Assembly: GCF_947492405.1 (NCBI RefSeq)
Contig: NZ_CANLMP010000002.1
Span: forward strand, 248,001-312,000
Direction of reading: 5' to 3'
Length of the DNA: 64,000 bases
From: an uncultured Aquimarina sp.
GTDB taxonomy: Bacteria; Bacteroidota; Bacteroidia; Flavobacteriales; Flavobacteriaceae
The translations under genes were made by a program, and so were the position numbers. The notes beneath the pieces were generated by a model, which was not told where the DNA came from, made no database searches, and was given only the letters and a program-made list of their open reading frames with translations. The stretch's first letter is position 1; every line of letters begins with the position of its first letter. Positions 8,889 to 17,110 of this stretch are shown piece after piece.

Positions 8889-8913
8889 GTTAACCAGTGT
8901 TAACGAGTGTTAA
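8889..8913. promoter_or_regulatory. Three GTTAA repeats at 10-bp spacing, probable response-regulator site
   Basis: GTTAA occurs at 8889, 8899 and 8909, exactly one helical turn apart, within the repeated context (A/C)GTGTTAA(C/G). Direct repeats of about 5 bases at 10-11-bp spacing are the usual target of OmpR-family regulators (compare CpxR GTAAA-N5-GTAAA). The array lies just upstream of the -33 region of the kinase gene promoter and in the shared region with the GLPGLI gene. The binding protein is inferred to be the regulator at 10456-11136. Confidence 0.65.
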
Positions 8914-8942
8914 GCGATAGTTTTTATCTCATTTAAGAATCC

Positions 8943-8950
8943 TATTTTTG
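8943..8950 (+). promoter_or_regulatory. Bacteroidota -7 promoter box of the kinase gene
   Basis: TATTTTTG matches the TAnnTTTG consensus of the primary sigma factor of Bacteroidota. A TTT-rich -33 region lies at 8921-8924, about 19 bases upstream. Only four bases separate the box from the ATG at 8955, so the transcript may be leaderless. Confidence 0.55.
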
Positions 8951-8954
8951 AGGT

Positions 8955-10463
8955 ATGCAAAAGAATAGTTATAGAAATGTATTGTACTTTATTACTCTAG
9001 TAATTTTAGTTACATTGAGCATTCAGGTTTATTGGAACTTTAAAAATTATGAAGCAAGCAAACGGCAGTTGATTAACGAAGTCCAAATAAGCTTGGACAA
9101 TGCAGTAGATCAATACTATACAGAATTAGCAGAAAAGAACACTATTGGATTCTCTTCAGACTCTTCGAACATTAGTGCTTTTTTCAAAAGAAGTGGTTTT
9201 TCAAAATTTCTTAAGAAAATAGACTCAGGAAACGTTAATTTTAAGAGTTATACATTTTCTGATGATTCAGACCATAGTGATATTAGAATATTTAGAAGTC
9301 TATCCATCGATAGTATAGATTTAAGAGATCAGCATATTCATAATTCAGATTCCTCAGAAACTACTAAATTTTCAAGTTCGCTTAGTAAAGCCGAAAATAA
9401 TGATTCAAGAAAAAAGATTTTTGAAGAACTTACCTCGAAAATTATAATTTCCATTAATGAAGATTCTCTAAAACTTGAGACTCTAGATAGTATTCTTAAA
9501 GATCAACTTAAGCGGAAACAGTTAGATATAAGTTATGGAATTACCTTGACCAATCAAACAGGAATATCTTCTAATCTCAATAAAAATATCATAAATCAAT
9601 CTGATTTAAAAACTAAGACAAAATCATCCTATTTACCAAGAGGTAGCGACTTAGAATTGTATTTTATGAATACTACGCGCACAATTCTAAAGAAAAATCT
9701 ATTCAGTATTATATTATCTTTTTCATTACTAAGTGCTGTAATAGGATGTCTTTTATATCTTTTAAGAATCATCAATCACCAAAAACAATTGGCAGAGTTA
9801 AAAAATGACCTTATTAGCAATATTACTCATGAGTTCAAAACCCCTATTGCTACCATTAGTGCAGCTCTAGAAGGTATCCAAAATTTTAATCAGAAAAACG
9901 ATCTCGAAAAGACTAAAAAATATGTTGAGATGTCCTCTAACCAACTAGGAAAGCTAAACACTATGGTTGAAAAAATATTAGAAACCGCCACTATGGATAG
10001 TGAAGAACTCGAATTAAACTTAGAAGAATTAAATCTTGTGGATCTTACGCAAACTATTGTTAACAGGTATCAGTCTAACATTTCGGAAAAAACTATTAAG
10101 TTTCATGCAATACACGAGAACATTTGGAAAAAAATGGATGTTTTTCATTTTGAAAATGCGATAAATAACATATTGGATAATGCTATTAAATATGGTGGAA
10201 ATACTGTTGAAGTCTTCTTAAAAAAGACAAAGTCACACATTGTTCTTGAGATTAAGGATAATGGAACATCCTTAACTAAATCGCAAAAAGATAAGATATT
10301 CGAAAAATTTTATCGAGTACCAAAGGGAAATACTCATGATGTAAAAGGATTCGGAATCGGACTATTTTATACTAAGACTATTATCGAAAAACACGGAGGA
10401 ACAATAGAATTGCTTCTTAATCAAGAGGAAACTAATTTTAAAATCACTTTACCCAATGGATAA
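8955..10463 (+). CDS. Two-component sensor histidine kinase
   Basis: A 502-residue membrane kinase. TM1 is at about 10-27, followed by a periplasmic Ser/Asp-rich sensor region to about 245 and TM2 at about 250-270. The HisKA domain carries the H-box LISNITHEFKTPIATIS with phospho-acceptor His292. The HATPase_c domain has the N-box INNILDNAIKYGG and the G2 box GFGIGLFYTKTI near the C-terminus. The sensor region matches no domain I recognise. The last 8 bases overlap the response regulator start, so the two are translationally coupled. Divergent from two GLPGLI genes and an outer-membrane barrel gene, suggesting it senses an envelope signal. Confidence 0.95.
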   Translation: MQKNSYRNVLYFITLVILVTLSIQVYWNFKNYEASKRQLINEVQISLDNAVDQYYTELAEKNTIGFSSDSSNISAFFKRSGFSKFLKKIDSGNVNFKSYTFSDDSDHSDIRIFRSLSIDSIDLRDQHIHNSDSSETTKFSSSLSKAENNDSRKKIFEELTSKIIISINEDSLKLETLDSILKDQLKRKQLDISYGITLTNQTGISSNLNKNIINQSDLKTKTKSSYLPRGSDLELYFMNTTRTILKKNLFSIILSFSLLSAVIGCLLYLLRIINHQKQLAELKNDLISNITHEFKTPIATISAALEGIQNFNQKNDLEKTKKYVEMSSNQLGKLNTMVEKILETATMDSEELELNLEELNLVDLTQTIVNRYQSNISEKTIKFHAIHENIWKKMDVFHFENAINNILDNAIKYGGNTVEVFLKKTKSHIVLEIKDNGTSLTKSQKDKIFEKFYRVPKGNTHDVKGFGIGLFYTKTIIEKHGGTIELLLNQEETNFKITLPNG

Positions 10464-11136
10464 AATTGTTGAAATAGTATTGGCTGAAGATGAACCTTCA
10501 TTAGGGCAAATTATCAAAGAAAGTTTAGAAACAAGAAACTTTAAAGTACATCTAGCACAAAATGGTGAAGAAGCGTATTCGATGTATAAATCTGTTTTAC
10601 CAAAAATATTGGTGCTAGATGTAATGATGCCTAAAAAAGATGGATTTACACTGGCCAAAGAAATCCGGTTAGAAGATGATACCATTCCTATTATATTTCT
10701 AACTGCTAAATCACAAACACAGGATGTGGTAGAAGGTTTCACAATTGGAGGCAACGACTATTTAAAGAAGCCTTTTAGCATGGAAGAACTTATTGTCAGA
10801 ATCAACAATCTTCTGCATAGAACTAAAACGCAACAAAATTCTGAAACACTTGTAATTGGCAAATACACCTTTGATTTCCCAAAGCAAATCCTTAATTATC
10901 ACGGTGAATCTCATCAACTCACTCATAGAGAAGCACATTTGTTATTTCATTTAGTAAAAAACAAAAACCAAGTATTAGATCGCTCTATGATTCTCAAAAA
11001 ACTTTGGGGGGATGATGATTTCTTTAATGGCCGAAGTATGGATGTGTTTATTACCAAACTTAGAAAAAAATTAAAACAAGACGATTCCATCCAGATTATT
11101 AATGTTAGAGGGTTTGGGTATAAATTAGTTTGTTAG
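10456..11136 (+). CDS. OmpR/PhoB-family response regulator
   Basis: A 226-residue regulator. The receiver domain (about 6-118) has the acidic pair Glu11/Asp12, phospho-acceptor Asp55 in VLDVMMPKKDGF, Thr83 and the Lys of YLKKPF. The C-terminal winged-helix domain (about 130-225) carries LTHREAHLLFHLV and the recognition-helix region NGRSMDVFITKLRKKLK, ending RGFGYKLV. It overlaps the kinase gene by 8 bases. Its likely target is the GTTAA triple repeat at 8889-8913, which would make the pair autoregulated and in control of the divergent GLPGLI/barrel genes. Confidence 0.96.
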   Translation: MDKIVEIVLAEDEPSLGQIIKESLETRNFKVHLAQNGEEAYSMYKSVLPKILVLDVMMPKKDGFTLAKEIRLEDDTIPIIFLTAKSQTQDVVEGFTIGGNDYLKKPFSMEELIVRINNLLHRTKTQQNSETLVIGKYTFDFPKQILNYHGESHQLTHREAHLLFHLVKNKNQVLDRSMILKKLWGDDDFFNGRSMDVFITKLRKKLKQDDSIQIINVRGFGYKLVC

Positions 11137-11167
11137 AAATGGCCTTATTTTTGTACTTTGCTAATTC

Positions 11168-11953
11168 ATGAAGAAGGTACTATTCTTTTTAATCTTATTC
11201 GGGTTTATCTATAGCGGTTACACTCAGAAGAACACAATTGTACGAGACTCCATCTCATTAGAAGCAGATCATTTTTTGGGTTTTGACTCTTTTGGCGCAG
11301 TTTATTACACCAAAGGAAATATTTTTTATAAAAAATGGAATGATCAAGAATGGCAATTTGGTGATTTTATTCTAGGTCAACTCACACAAGTATCTATTTT
11401 GAATCCTTTAAAAATTGTACTGTTCTACGAATCCTCTAACACCATTGTATTGGTTGATAAATATTTATCCGAAATTGATCGTATAAATTTTAATACTATT
11501 GCTGAGTTTAAGAGTGTTTCTTTGGTTTCTCCCGCAAATGATAATAGTGTTTGGGTTTTTGATAATAATACGCAGCAATTAGAACTGTTTAATACGAACT
11601 CTAACAAAACGCTAGTCACCACGCAACCTATTACCGAACTTCCTACTAAACTACATAGTAACTTTAATTATTGCTGGATACTTACTTCAGAAACACTTTC
11701 TCAATTTAATATTTATGGAAGTCTATTAACCAGAAGTGGTAATAAAGGATATACTGATATGAGGATCATTAATGATGATTTGCTATTACTTAAGGAAGGC
11801 AGGTTATACTATTATTCTACAAAGACAAAAGAAATAGAAAAGATGAATCTTCTGGAAATTCCTATAAAACAGTTTTATGTTACTAATGAAATCCTTTATA
11901 TTTACCACCAAAGTAAGATTTACAGTTTTGATCTAACACCCCGAAAAAATTAA
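11168..11953 (+). CDS. Exported protein of unknown function, beta-propeller-like
   Basis: A 261-residue protein with a signal peptide (1-19, ending SGYTQ). The mature part is a series of short beta strands with repeated aromatic/Asp turns (SLVSPANDNSVWVFDN, YCWILTSETLSQFNIYGS, IYHQSKIYSFDL), which looks like propeller blades. It closely precedes the deoxynucleoside kinase gene with a 6-base gap, so they are co-transcribed; this gene pair is familiar in Flavobacteriaceae but the link is unexplained. A TACTTTG seven bases before the ATG could be its -7 box. No named family recognised. Confidence 0.75.
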   Translation: MKKVLFFLILFGFIYSGYTQKNTIVRDSISLEADHFLGFDSFGAVYYTKGNIFYKKWNDQEWQFGDFILGQLTQVSILNPLKIVLFYESSNTIVLVDKYLSEIDRINFNTIAEFKSVSLVSPANDNSVWVFDNNTQQLELFNTNSNKTLVTTQPITELPTKLHSNFNYCWILTSETLSQFNIYGSLLTRSGNKGYTDMRIINDDLLLLKEGRLYYYSTKTKEIEKMNLLEIPIKQFYVTNEILYIYHQSKIYSFDLTPRKN

Positions 11954-11959
11954 TCAACT

Positions 11960-12574
11960 ATGCATGTAGCCATTGCTGGAAATATTGGTGCCGGAAAAAC
12001 AACATTAACCAAACTATTGGCCAAACATTATCGATGGGAACCTCAATTCGAAGATGTACTGGAGAATCCTTATTTGGAGGATTTCTATAATAAAATGGAG
12101 CGCTGGTCTTTTAACCTACAAATCTATTTCCTTAATAGCCGTTTTAGACAAATTTTAGAAATTCGTGAAAGTGGAAAAGATATTATTCAGGATAGAACGA
12201 TCTATGAGGATGCTTATATTTTTGCTCCTAACCTTCACGCAATGGGGTTAATGACCAATCGTGATTTCGAAAACTACAAATCGTTATTTGATTTGATGGA
12301 AAGCGTAGTAGAAGGGCCTGATTTACTAATTTATTTACGGAGTAGTATTCCTAATTTGGTAGCTCAAATTCATAAACGTGGTCGTGAATATGAAAATACA
12401 ATTAGTATTGACTATCTCAGCCGATTAAATGAACGTTATGAGGCTTGGGCACATGGATATGATAAAGGCAATTTACTTATTGTAGATGTCGATCATCTTA
12501 ACTTTGTAGACAACCCAGAAGATCTTGGTAGTATCATCAACCGTATTGATGCAGAATTAAACGGATTATTCTAG
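11960..12574 (+). CDS. Deoxynucleoside kinase family protein
   Basis: A 204-residue cytoplasmic kinase that phosphorylates deoxynucleosides (dAdo, dGuo or dCyd) with ATP in nucleotide salvage. The P-loop GNIGAGKTT is at residues 7-15, the catalytic/substrate-binding DRTIYEDAYIF in the middle, and a lid-type Arg-rich stretch HKRGREYE follows LLIYLRSS. Length is normal for the bacterial dAK/dGK branch. It is the last gene of a two-gene unit that ends at a strong terminator (12584-12617). The exact base specificity cannot be read from sequence. Confidence 0.93.
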   Translation: MHVAIAGNIGAGKTTLTKLLAKHYRWEPQFEDVLENPYLEDFYNKMERWSFNLQIYFLNSRFRQILEIRESGKDIIQDRTIYEDAYIFAPNLHAMGLMTNRDFENYKSLFDLMESVVEGPDLLIYLRSSIPNLVAQIHKRGREYENTISIDYLSRLNERYEAWAHGYDKGNLLIVDVDHLNFVDNPEDLGSIINRIDAELNGLF

Positions 12575-12583
12575 AAATAACAA

Positions 12584-12617
12584 AAGGCCTTTCAATTAAG
12601 AAAGGCCTTCTTTTTTT
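12584..12617 (+). terminator. Rho-independent terminator after the deoxynucleoside kinase
   Basis: Nine-bp perfect stem AAGGCCTTT (12584-12592) and AAAGGCCTT (12601-12609) with an eight-base loop, then C and a run of seven T. It may also act on the opposite strand for the convergent lipoprotein gene. Confidence 0.88.
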
Positions 12618-12654
12618 AAACTTACTATTAGCAAGTTTCTTCTACTTTAAATTC

Positions 12655-12939
12655 TTAAGATTGTTGCTCACCCTCTTTTTCAGTCTCTTTATTGTCTTCT
12701 TTTACTGCTTTCTCTAAAGACTTTTCAAGCTCTTCACCAGTCTCTTTTACCGCTTGTTCTGCTTCTTCTATAACTTCAGCAGATTCTTTTACAGCTTCTT
12801 CAGTAGTATTTTCAACTTCTTTTTGTACTTCGCTGGTTTCTTCAGTGGCATTTTCTGTTTCCTTATTTGTATCTCTACAAGAAACAAATGCTACATTTAA
12901 AGTAAATAAAAACACTAAGGCTAAAATTACTTTTTTCAT
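12655..12939 (-). CDS. Small Glu/Lys-rich lipoprotein
   Basis: A 94-residue lipoprotein: signal peptide with lipobox FVSC and lipidated Cys at about 21. The rest is almost only E, K, A, T, V and N in a heptad-like pattern (EEAVKESAEVIEEAEQAVKE), predicted to be one long charged amphipathic helix. No catalytic motif. A coating or spacer role in the periplasm or outer membrane is a guess. It is a single gene, convergent with the deoxynucleoside kinase gene across a terminator. Confidence 0.75.
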   Translation of the reverse strand: MKKVILALVFLFTLNVAFVSCRDTNKETENATEETSEVQKEVENTTEEAVKESAEVIEEAEQAVKETGEELEKSLEKAVKEDNKETEKEGEQQS

Positions 12940-13046
12940 AATATAAAAATTTTAGTTGTTATTATATGGCTATAACGTCATTCTAATCCCACTATTTCTA
13001 TTACCTTGGTAATGTTTTCACAAAAAATCTTAATTTTTTTAACAGA

Positions 13047-13703
13047 ATGAATTTCAATGATTTATTTCAATTCCTTTCAGAATTACAGCAAAATAATAAC
13101 AAAGAATGGATGGATGCTAATCGAAAATGGTATCAACAAATCCGAAATTCTTTTATTAATTGGTTAGATAATTTGGATACGGAGTTTGCCAAAATTGACT
13201 CCAATTATTATCCAACTCCAGGCAGAAAAGGAATTAATAGAATTAACAACAATCTCCTTTTTCACCCTAACAAACCAGTTTATAAAGATCATTTTGCCGC
13301 TGGATTAGATCAACGAACCAAGCAGGGAGACTTTTATATACAAATTGGCATCAATGATTGTGAACTCGCTGGTGGTTATTGGAAACCTGATTCTAAAATT
13401 CTGAAAAGCATAAGAGAAGCGATCGATTATAATGGAGATGAATTAACCTCCATTATTAATAAGAAAAGTTTTCAGAAGACGTTTGGTCCATTATATGATG
13501 ATGGAGAATCTCTGAAAAAGGCTCCTAAAGGATATACAATGGATCACGAACATATAGATTTATTACGCCGTAAAACTATTGCTGTTATCCATCCTTTAAC
13601 CAAAAAAGAAATTCTACAAGATGATTTTAATGAAAGAGTAATCGAAGTGTATAAAGAAATGCTTCCTTTTAGAAGATACCTGAATGAGGCAGTAACGGTT
13701 TAG
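13047..13703 (+). CDS. DUF2461 domain protein
   Basis: A 218-residue cytoplasmic protein covering the whole DUF2461 (TIGR02453) domain: N-terminal FLSELQQNNNKEWMDANRKWY, INRINNNLLFHPNKPVYKDH in the middle, then GDFYIQIG and GGYWKPDS. The family is widespread and has no established function. The stop overlaps the convergent waaA stop by four bases, so there is no terminator between them. Confidence 0.9.
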   Translation: MNFNDLFQFLSELQQNNNKEWMDANRKWYQQIRNSFINWLDNLDTEFAKIDSNYYPTPGRKGINRINNNLLFHPNKPVYKDHFAAGLDQRTKQGDFYIQIGINDCELAGGYWKPDSKILKSIREAIDYNGDELTSIINKKSFQKTFGPLYDDGESLKKAPKGYTMDHEHIDLLRRKTIAVIHPLTKKEILQDDFNERVIEVYKEMLPFRRYLNEAVTV

Positions 13704-14947
13704 TTGCTATCCAATTTCTCAACCAAATATTCTATAATCATATCAGTAGCACCGGTATTGCTATTGATAAAATGACCAGCAATCATACCTGTTTGCTGTC
13801 TGAATTTTTTGTTATCAATCAACTTCTTCATAATACTTGAAAACTCTGTAGCATTAGAAACCGAAAATAATCCTGCTAATTTTTGAAGTTGTTTCGCTTC
13901 TCTGAATTTTTCAAAATTCTTCCCAATTATAATAGGGATTCCAAAAGTGGCAGGTTCTAGAATATTATGCAATCCAGATGTCCCCATTGCTCCGCCGACA
14001 TAAGCTATGTTGCCATAACTATAGACTCGCGACAAGTATCCAATTGTATTCATTATAAATACTTGATATTCAATCATATTCTTTTCTTCTTTTTCGGAAA
14101 ACAGCACGGTCTTACCTATCAGTTTCTGTTTTAATGCCTGTACACCATTATCTTTTATTTCATGTGGCGCAATGATAAAACACAAATCATCCGAAGCTTG
14201 GTTAACAAAATCCACGAATACTTCTTCATCTTCTGACCAAGAACTTCCTATCACTACACAAAGTCTATCTTCAATAAATTCTGAAATAAAATCTACCTGA
14301 TTATCCATTTCGATTTGATGAGACACTCTATCAAAACGTGTATCACCACTGATAGTAACATTGTTAAAGCCTACTTGGTTTAATAATCTTTGCGAAATAG
14401 TATCCTGAACAAAAAAGTGATCTACCGTTTGTAAAGCCTTTCGCATAAAACCACCATACCATTTAAAAAATGCTTGATCTTCTCTAAATGTTGCAGAAAC
14501 TATAGCAATAGGAATATTGTGAGATTTTAGCTCTTTTAAATAATTTGGCCAAAATTCATATTTTACAAAAATCACAAGTTGTGGATTTACTAATTTTATG
14601 AATCTTTGGACATTTGCTTTGGTATCTATCGGTAAGTAAACTATTACATCAACCAGGGTACTATTTTTTTTAACCTCATAACCTGACGGGGAAAAAAAAG
14701 TCACCAATAAAGTATAATTAGGGTACTTTTTCTTAACCTCCTCCATTATCGGTACTCCTTGCTCATATTCTCCTAACGAAGCACAATGAAACCAGATTAC
14801 GTGATCTTCTTTTTTTATACTCTTTGATAATATCTCGAATACCGTTTTCCGGCCCTTTACGAACAACGAAAGTTTGGGACTTAGTAACCCAATAACCGGA
14901 AGTAACACATTGAATGCTGAGATAAGAAGATTATAGAGAAAATTCAA
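13700..14947 (-). CDS. waaA: 3-deoxy-D-manno-octulosonic acid (KDO) transferase
   Basis: A 415-residue inner-membrane glycosyltransferase (GT30) that adds KDO from CMP-KDO to lipid A precursor. One N-terminal membrane anchor (about 1-25) is followed by two Rossmann halves. Visible family motifs are WFHCASLGEYEQG near 52, FVKYEFWPNY near 125-135, SATFR, SGDTRFDRV near 200, and the C-terminal GGAMGTSGLHNILEPA. The start is a TTG at 14947; the frame upstream meets a stop without an ATG. The flavobacterial neighbour pattern waaA plus DegT aminotransferase is kept here, interrupted by the lipase-like gene. Confidence 0.96.
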   Translation of the reverse strand: MNFLYNLLISAFNVLLPVIGLLSPKLSLFVKGRKTVFEILSKSIKKEDHVIWFHCASLGEYEQGVPIMEEVKKKYPNYTLLVTFFSPSGYEVKKNSTLVDVIVYLPIDTKANVQRFIKLVNPQLVIFVKYEFWPNYLKELKSHNIPIAIVSATFREDQAFFKWYGGFMRKALQTVDHFFVQDTISQRLLNQVGFNNVTISGDTRFDRVSHQIEMDNQVDFISEFIEDRLCVVIGSSWSEDEEVFVDFVNQASDDLCFIIAPHEIKDNGVQALKQKLIGKTVLFSEKEEKNMIEYQVFIMNTIGYLSRVYSYGNIAYVGGAMGTSGLHNILEPATFGIPIIIGKNFEKFREAKQLQKLAGLFSVSNATEFSSIMKKLIDNKKFRQQTGMIAGHFINSNTGATDMIIEYLVEKLDSN

Positions 14948-15154
14948 GAGTTCTGATTTTATGCATCGCTAAAATACGCTCTTTCTTATAAAAACGGGTA
15001 AACATTTGACCCAAAAAACATATTTATCAAATTGATTAAAATTCAATGAAATTTTCATTTTAACAAAAATAAACATGTTTTTTTGTGTTTTTAACAAAAT
15101 ATATTCATTAAAATTACTAAATTGACATCAACTATCACACAAACTCTAAACCTT

Positions 15155-16966
15155 ATGAAATTAAAAACTACTTTAATTGCATTATTTTCCTGTACAATAT
15201 TATGCTCACAGAACTTTGTAGAAGTTCAACTCCCAAAACCAGATCAACTTAGTCCTTTTTTTATAGGGCCACTTTTTAAATCCACTATTCATTACGGTGT
15301 TACTCCACCTAATTATAATGGAGAAGTGATTTTATTTAATCACGGATACATCGATCTTAATCAAACGCAATTTTTATTTGATAACAATTTCTATCAAAAA
15401 ACATATAACGAAGGATATCAAGCTGTTTTTGTTGCTACTACCAGAGGTGGTGGTATATGGGTTAATGGAGAATTACTAGCCGAATCCATCGATATTATTA
15501 CAGAAAAATATAATGTCTCTGATGTATCCATTATTGCACATAGTAATGGAGGAAAAGCAGTAGAGGCCGCTATGATTGAATATGGAAAAAAGGATAAAGT
15601 AAATCAGGTTTTTGCTTTAGGAACTCCTTATTGGGGAACTTATTTGGCAGATATTTCTCAAATGCCATGGTTAAACTGGGCTTGGCGTTTAACCGGTTTG
15701 AACGAAGGTGCCAGAACCTCAACCACTTATTACTGTAGAGATGTCATACGTCCTTATCTAGATAACAATCCTAATAATGAACCTGATAAATTTGTGGTAT
15801 TAGGAGCTTCTGGATATTTTAATGGATCTAATCTCCTTGCTAGAGCAGCTTTTACCGCTACAGGCGGAATTTTACTCCCTGTTCAAGGAGCCAATGATGG
15901 AGTTGCTCCCTATAGAAGTACGCTAAGACCTGGTGCAGAATATGTGTTCAGAAAAAATGATTTTCGTGCCTTTTTTGATCATATCGACGTAAGTTTGGGA
16001 CAGTTTAGCTGGCCTTATGTAAAATCATATCTCCAAAATCGCTCCTACAAAAGCAGTCAAACTTCTGAAACAGAAAACCCACTTAATTTTATAACGAAAA
16101 GTAACTATTACATCATTCATTCTGAAAACGAGTATGATCAAGTGCTATTGGATAAAAATTCCACATTTGCAGTTGCAGAGATTCTTCATGAAAAACCAAC
16201 AGCAGAGTTTCAAGGTTTTGATCAGGATCAAAAACAAGTACACACACTAAAAAGCCATAATGAACAATATCACAAAACCGTGATTCCTTTTTCTACAAGT
16301 AATATTAAACTAAAAAGTGATTCTCGTTTTGCTGCTTTTATAAAACAAAATAATGGAATTACGATGTCTTTAGAACATCTAATAAAAAACAACTACCCTA
16401 CATTAAAAGTTGATGTTTTTTCAAAACAAAAAAATGACAACTTACTTGCAAACACAGAAATACGCGGCGTAATTACTAAAACCTCCAAAATTGATGGAAC
16501 TTTATTAAAAAATGATCCAGAAGTAATTACTTTCTATAAAAAGAATGGTAGTTTTTATTTTGATACTAAAAATCTAGAAGAAGGCGTATATAGTCTATTT
16601 CTAAATTCTGAAAGTAAAGGTAATTTTAAAAGGAGTATTATCTCCGGTTTCGTTGTTGGAGATATTAATAAAGCTTTGAATACTACCGAAGAAGTAATTG
16701 ATGTCTTTAATGAAGTTGAAAAATCAATAAAAATAACTCCTAATTCGGTTAAAAACTTCGCTTTATTATCTCTTGAGGGATATAATGTTTCTGATAAACT
16801 ATCCATAAATATTTATGATATTACTGGAAAAAAGATTACAGATTTTGTTGTTCCTGTAAATCAAAATTCACAATATAACATTTCGGAAAAGCTCCAATCA
16901 TTATCGGGTGGTATATATCTTTTACGGGTTAATAGTAACAAAACTATAAAGTTCGTAAAAGAATAA
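15155..16966 (+). CDS. Secreted lipase-like alpha/beta hydrolase with T9SS sorting domain
   Basis: A 603-residue secreted protein. I start at the ATG at 15155 (MKLKTTLIALFSCTILCSQ, a clean signal peptide), not at the TTG at 15122. The catalytic domain (about 20-310) has VATTRGGGIWV and the serine-nucleophile elbow AHSNGGKAVEAA, as in LipA-type triacylglycerol lipases. ALGTPYWGTYL follows the elbow. A beta-rich region of unknown type follows, and the last 80 residues end in a T9SS type A sorting domain (INIYDITGKKIT, GGIYLLRV, KFVKE). It is likely exported across the outer membrane and cell-surface bound or released. Substrate unknown. Confidence 0.85.
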   Translation: MKLKTTLIALFSCTILCSQNFVEVQLPKPDQLSPFFIGPLFKSTIHYGVTPPNYNGEVILFNHGYIDLNQTQFLFDNNFYQKTYNEGYQAVFVATTRGGGIWVNGELLAESIDIITEKYNVSDVSIIAHSNGGKAVEAAMIEYGKKDKVNQVFALGTPYWGTYLADISQMPWLNWAWRLTGLNEGARTSTTYYCRDVIRPYLDNNPNNEPDKFVVLGASGYFNGSNLLARAAFTATGGILLPVQGANDGVAPYRSTLRPGAEYVFRKNDFRAFFDHIDVSLGQFSWPYVKSYLQNRSYKSSQTSETENPLNFITKSNYYIIHSENEYDQVLLDKNSTFAVAEILHEKPTAEFQGFDQDQKQVHTLKSHNEQYHKTVIPFSTSNIKLKSDSRFAAFIKQNNGITMSLEHLIKNNYPTLKVDVFSKQKNDNLLANTEIRGVITKTSKIDGTLLKNDPEVITFYKKNGSFYFDTKNLEEGVYSLFLNSESKGNFKRSIISGFVVGDINKALNTTEEVIDVFNEVEKSIKITPNSVKNFALLSLEGYNVSDKLSINIYDITGKKITDFVVPVNQNSQYNISEKLQSLSGGIYLLRVNSNKTIKFVKE

Positions 16967-17058
16967 GATTATAAACATCTGAAAGAAAAGCGTTTGCTAA
17001 TATGGTGCTATTTTGATGCTATTCGTTAATAAAAAACATATCAAAATTAGTCATCACA

Positions 17059-17089
17059 TTGGCAATCGTGTCATTATTTCGTACTTTCG
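17059..17089 (+). promoter_or_regulatory. Probable promoter of the DegT aminotransferase gene
   Basis: TTG at 17059-17061 and TACTTTCG at 17082-17089 with a 20-base spacer, a near match to the Bacteroidota TTG-N19-TAnnTTTG promoter. The ATG is 22 bases downstream at 17111. Confidence 0.45.
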
Positions 17090-17110
17090 TCGGGTTACAA
17101 AATACATCCT

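Noticed and set aside
15122..15154. Upstream TTG start for the lipase-like gene
   Set aside because: It would put 11 extra residues before a clean signal peptide that begins at the ATG at 15155.
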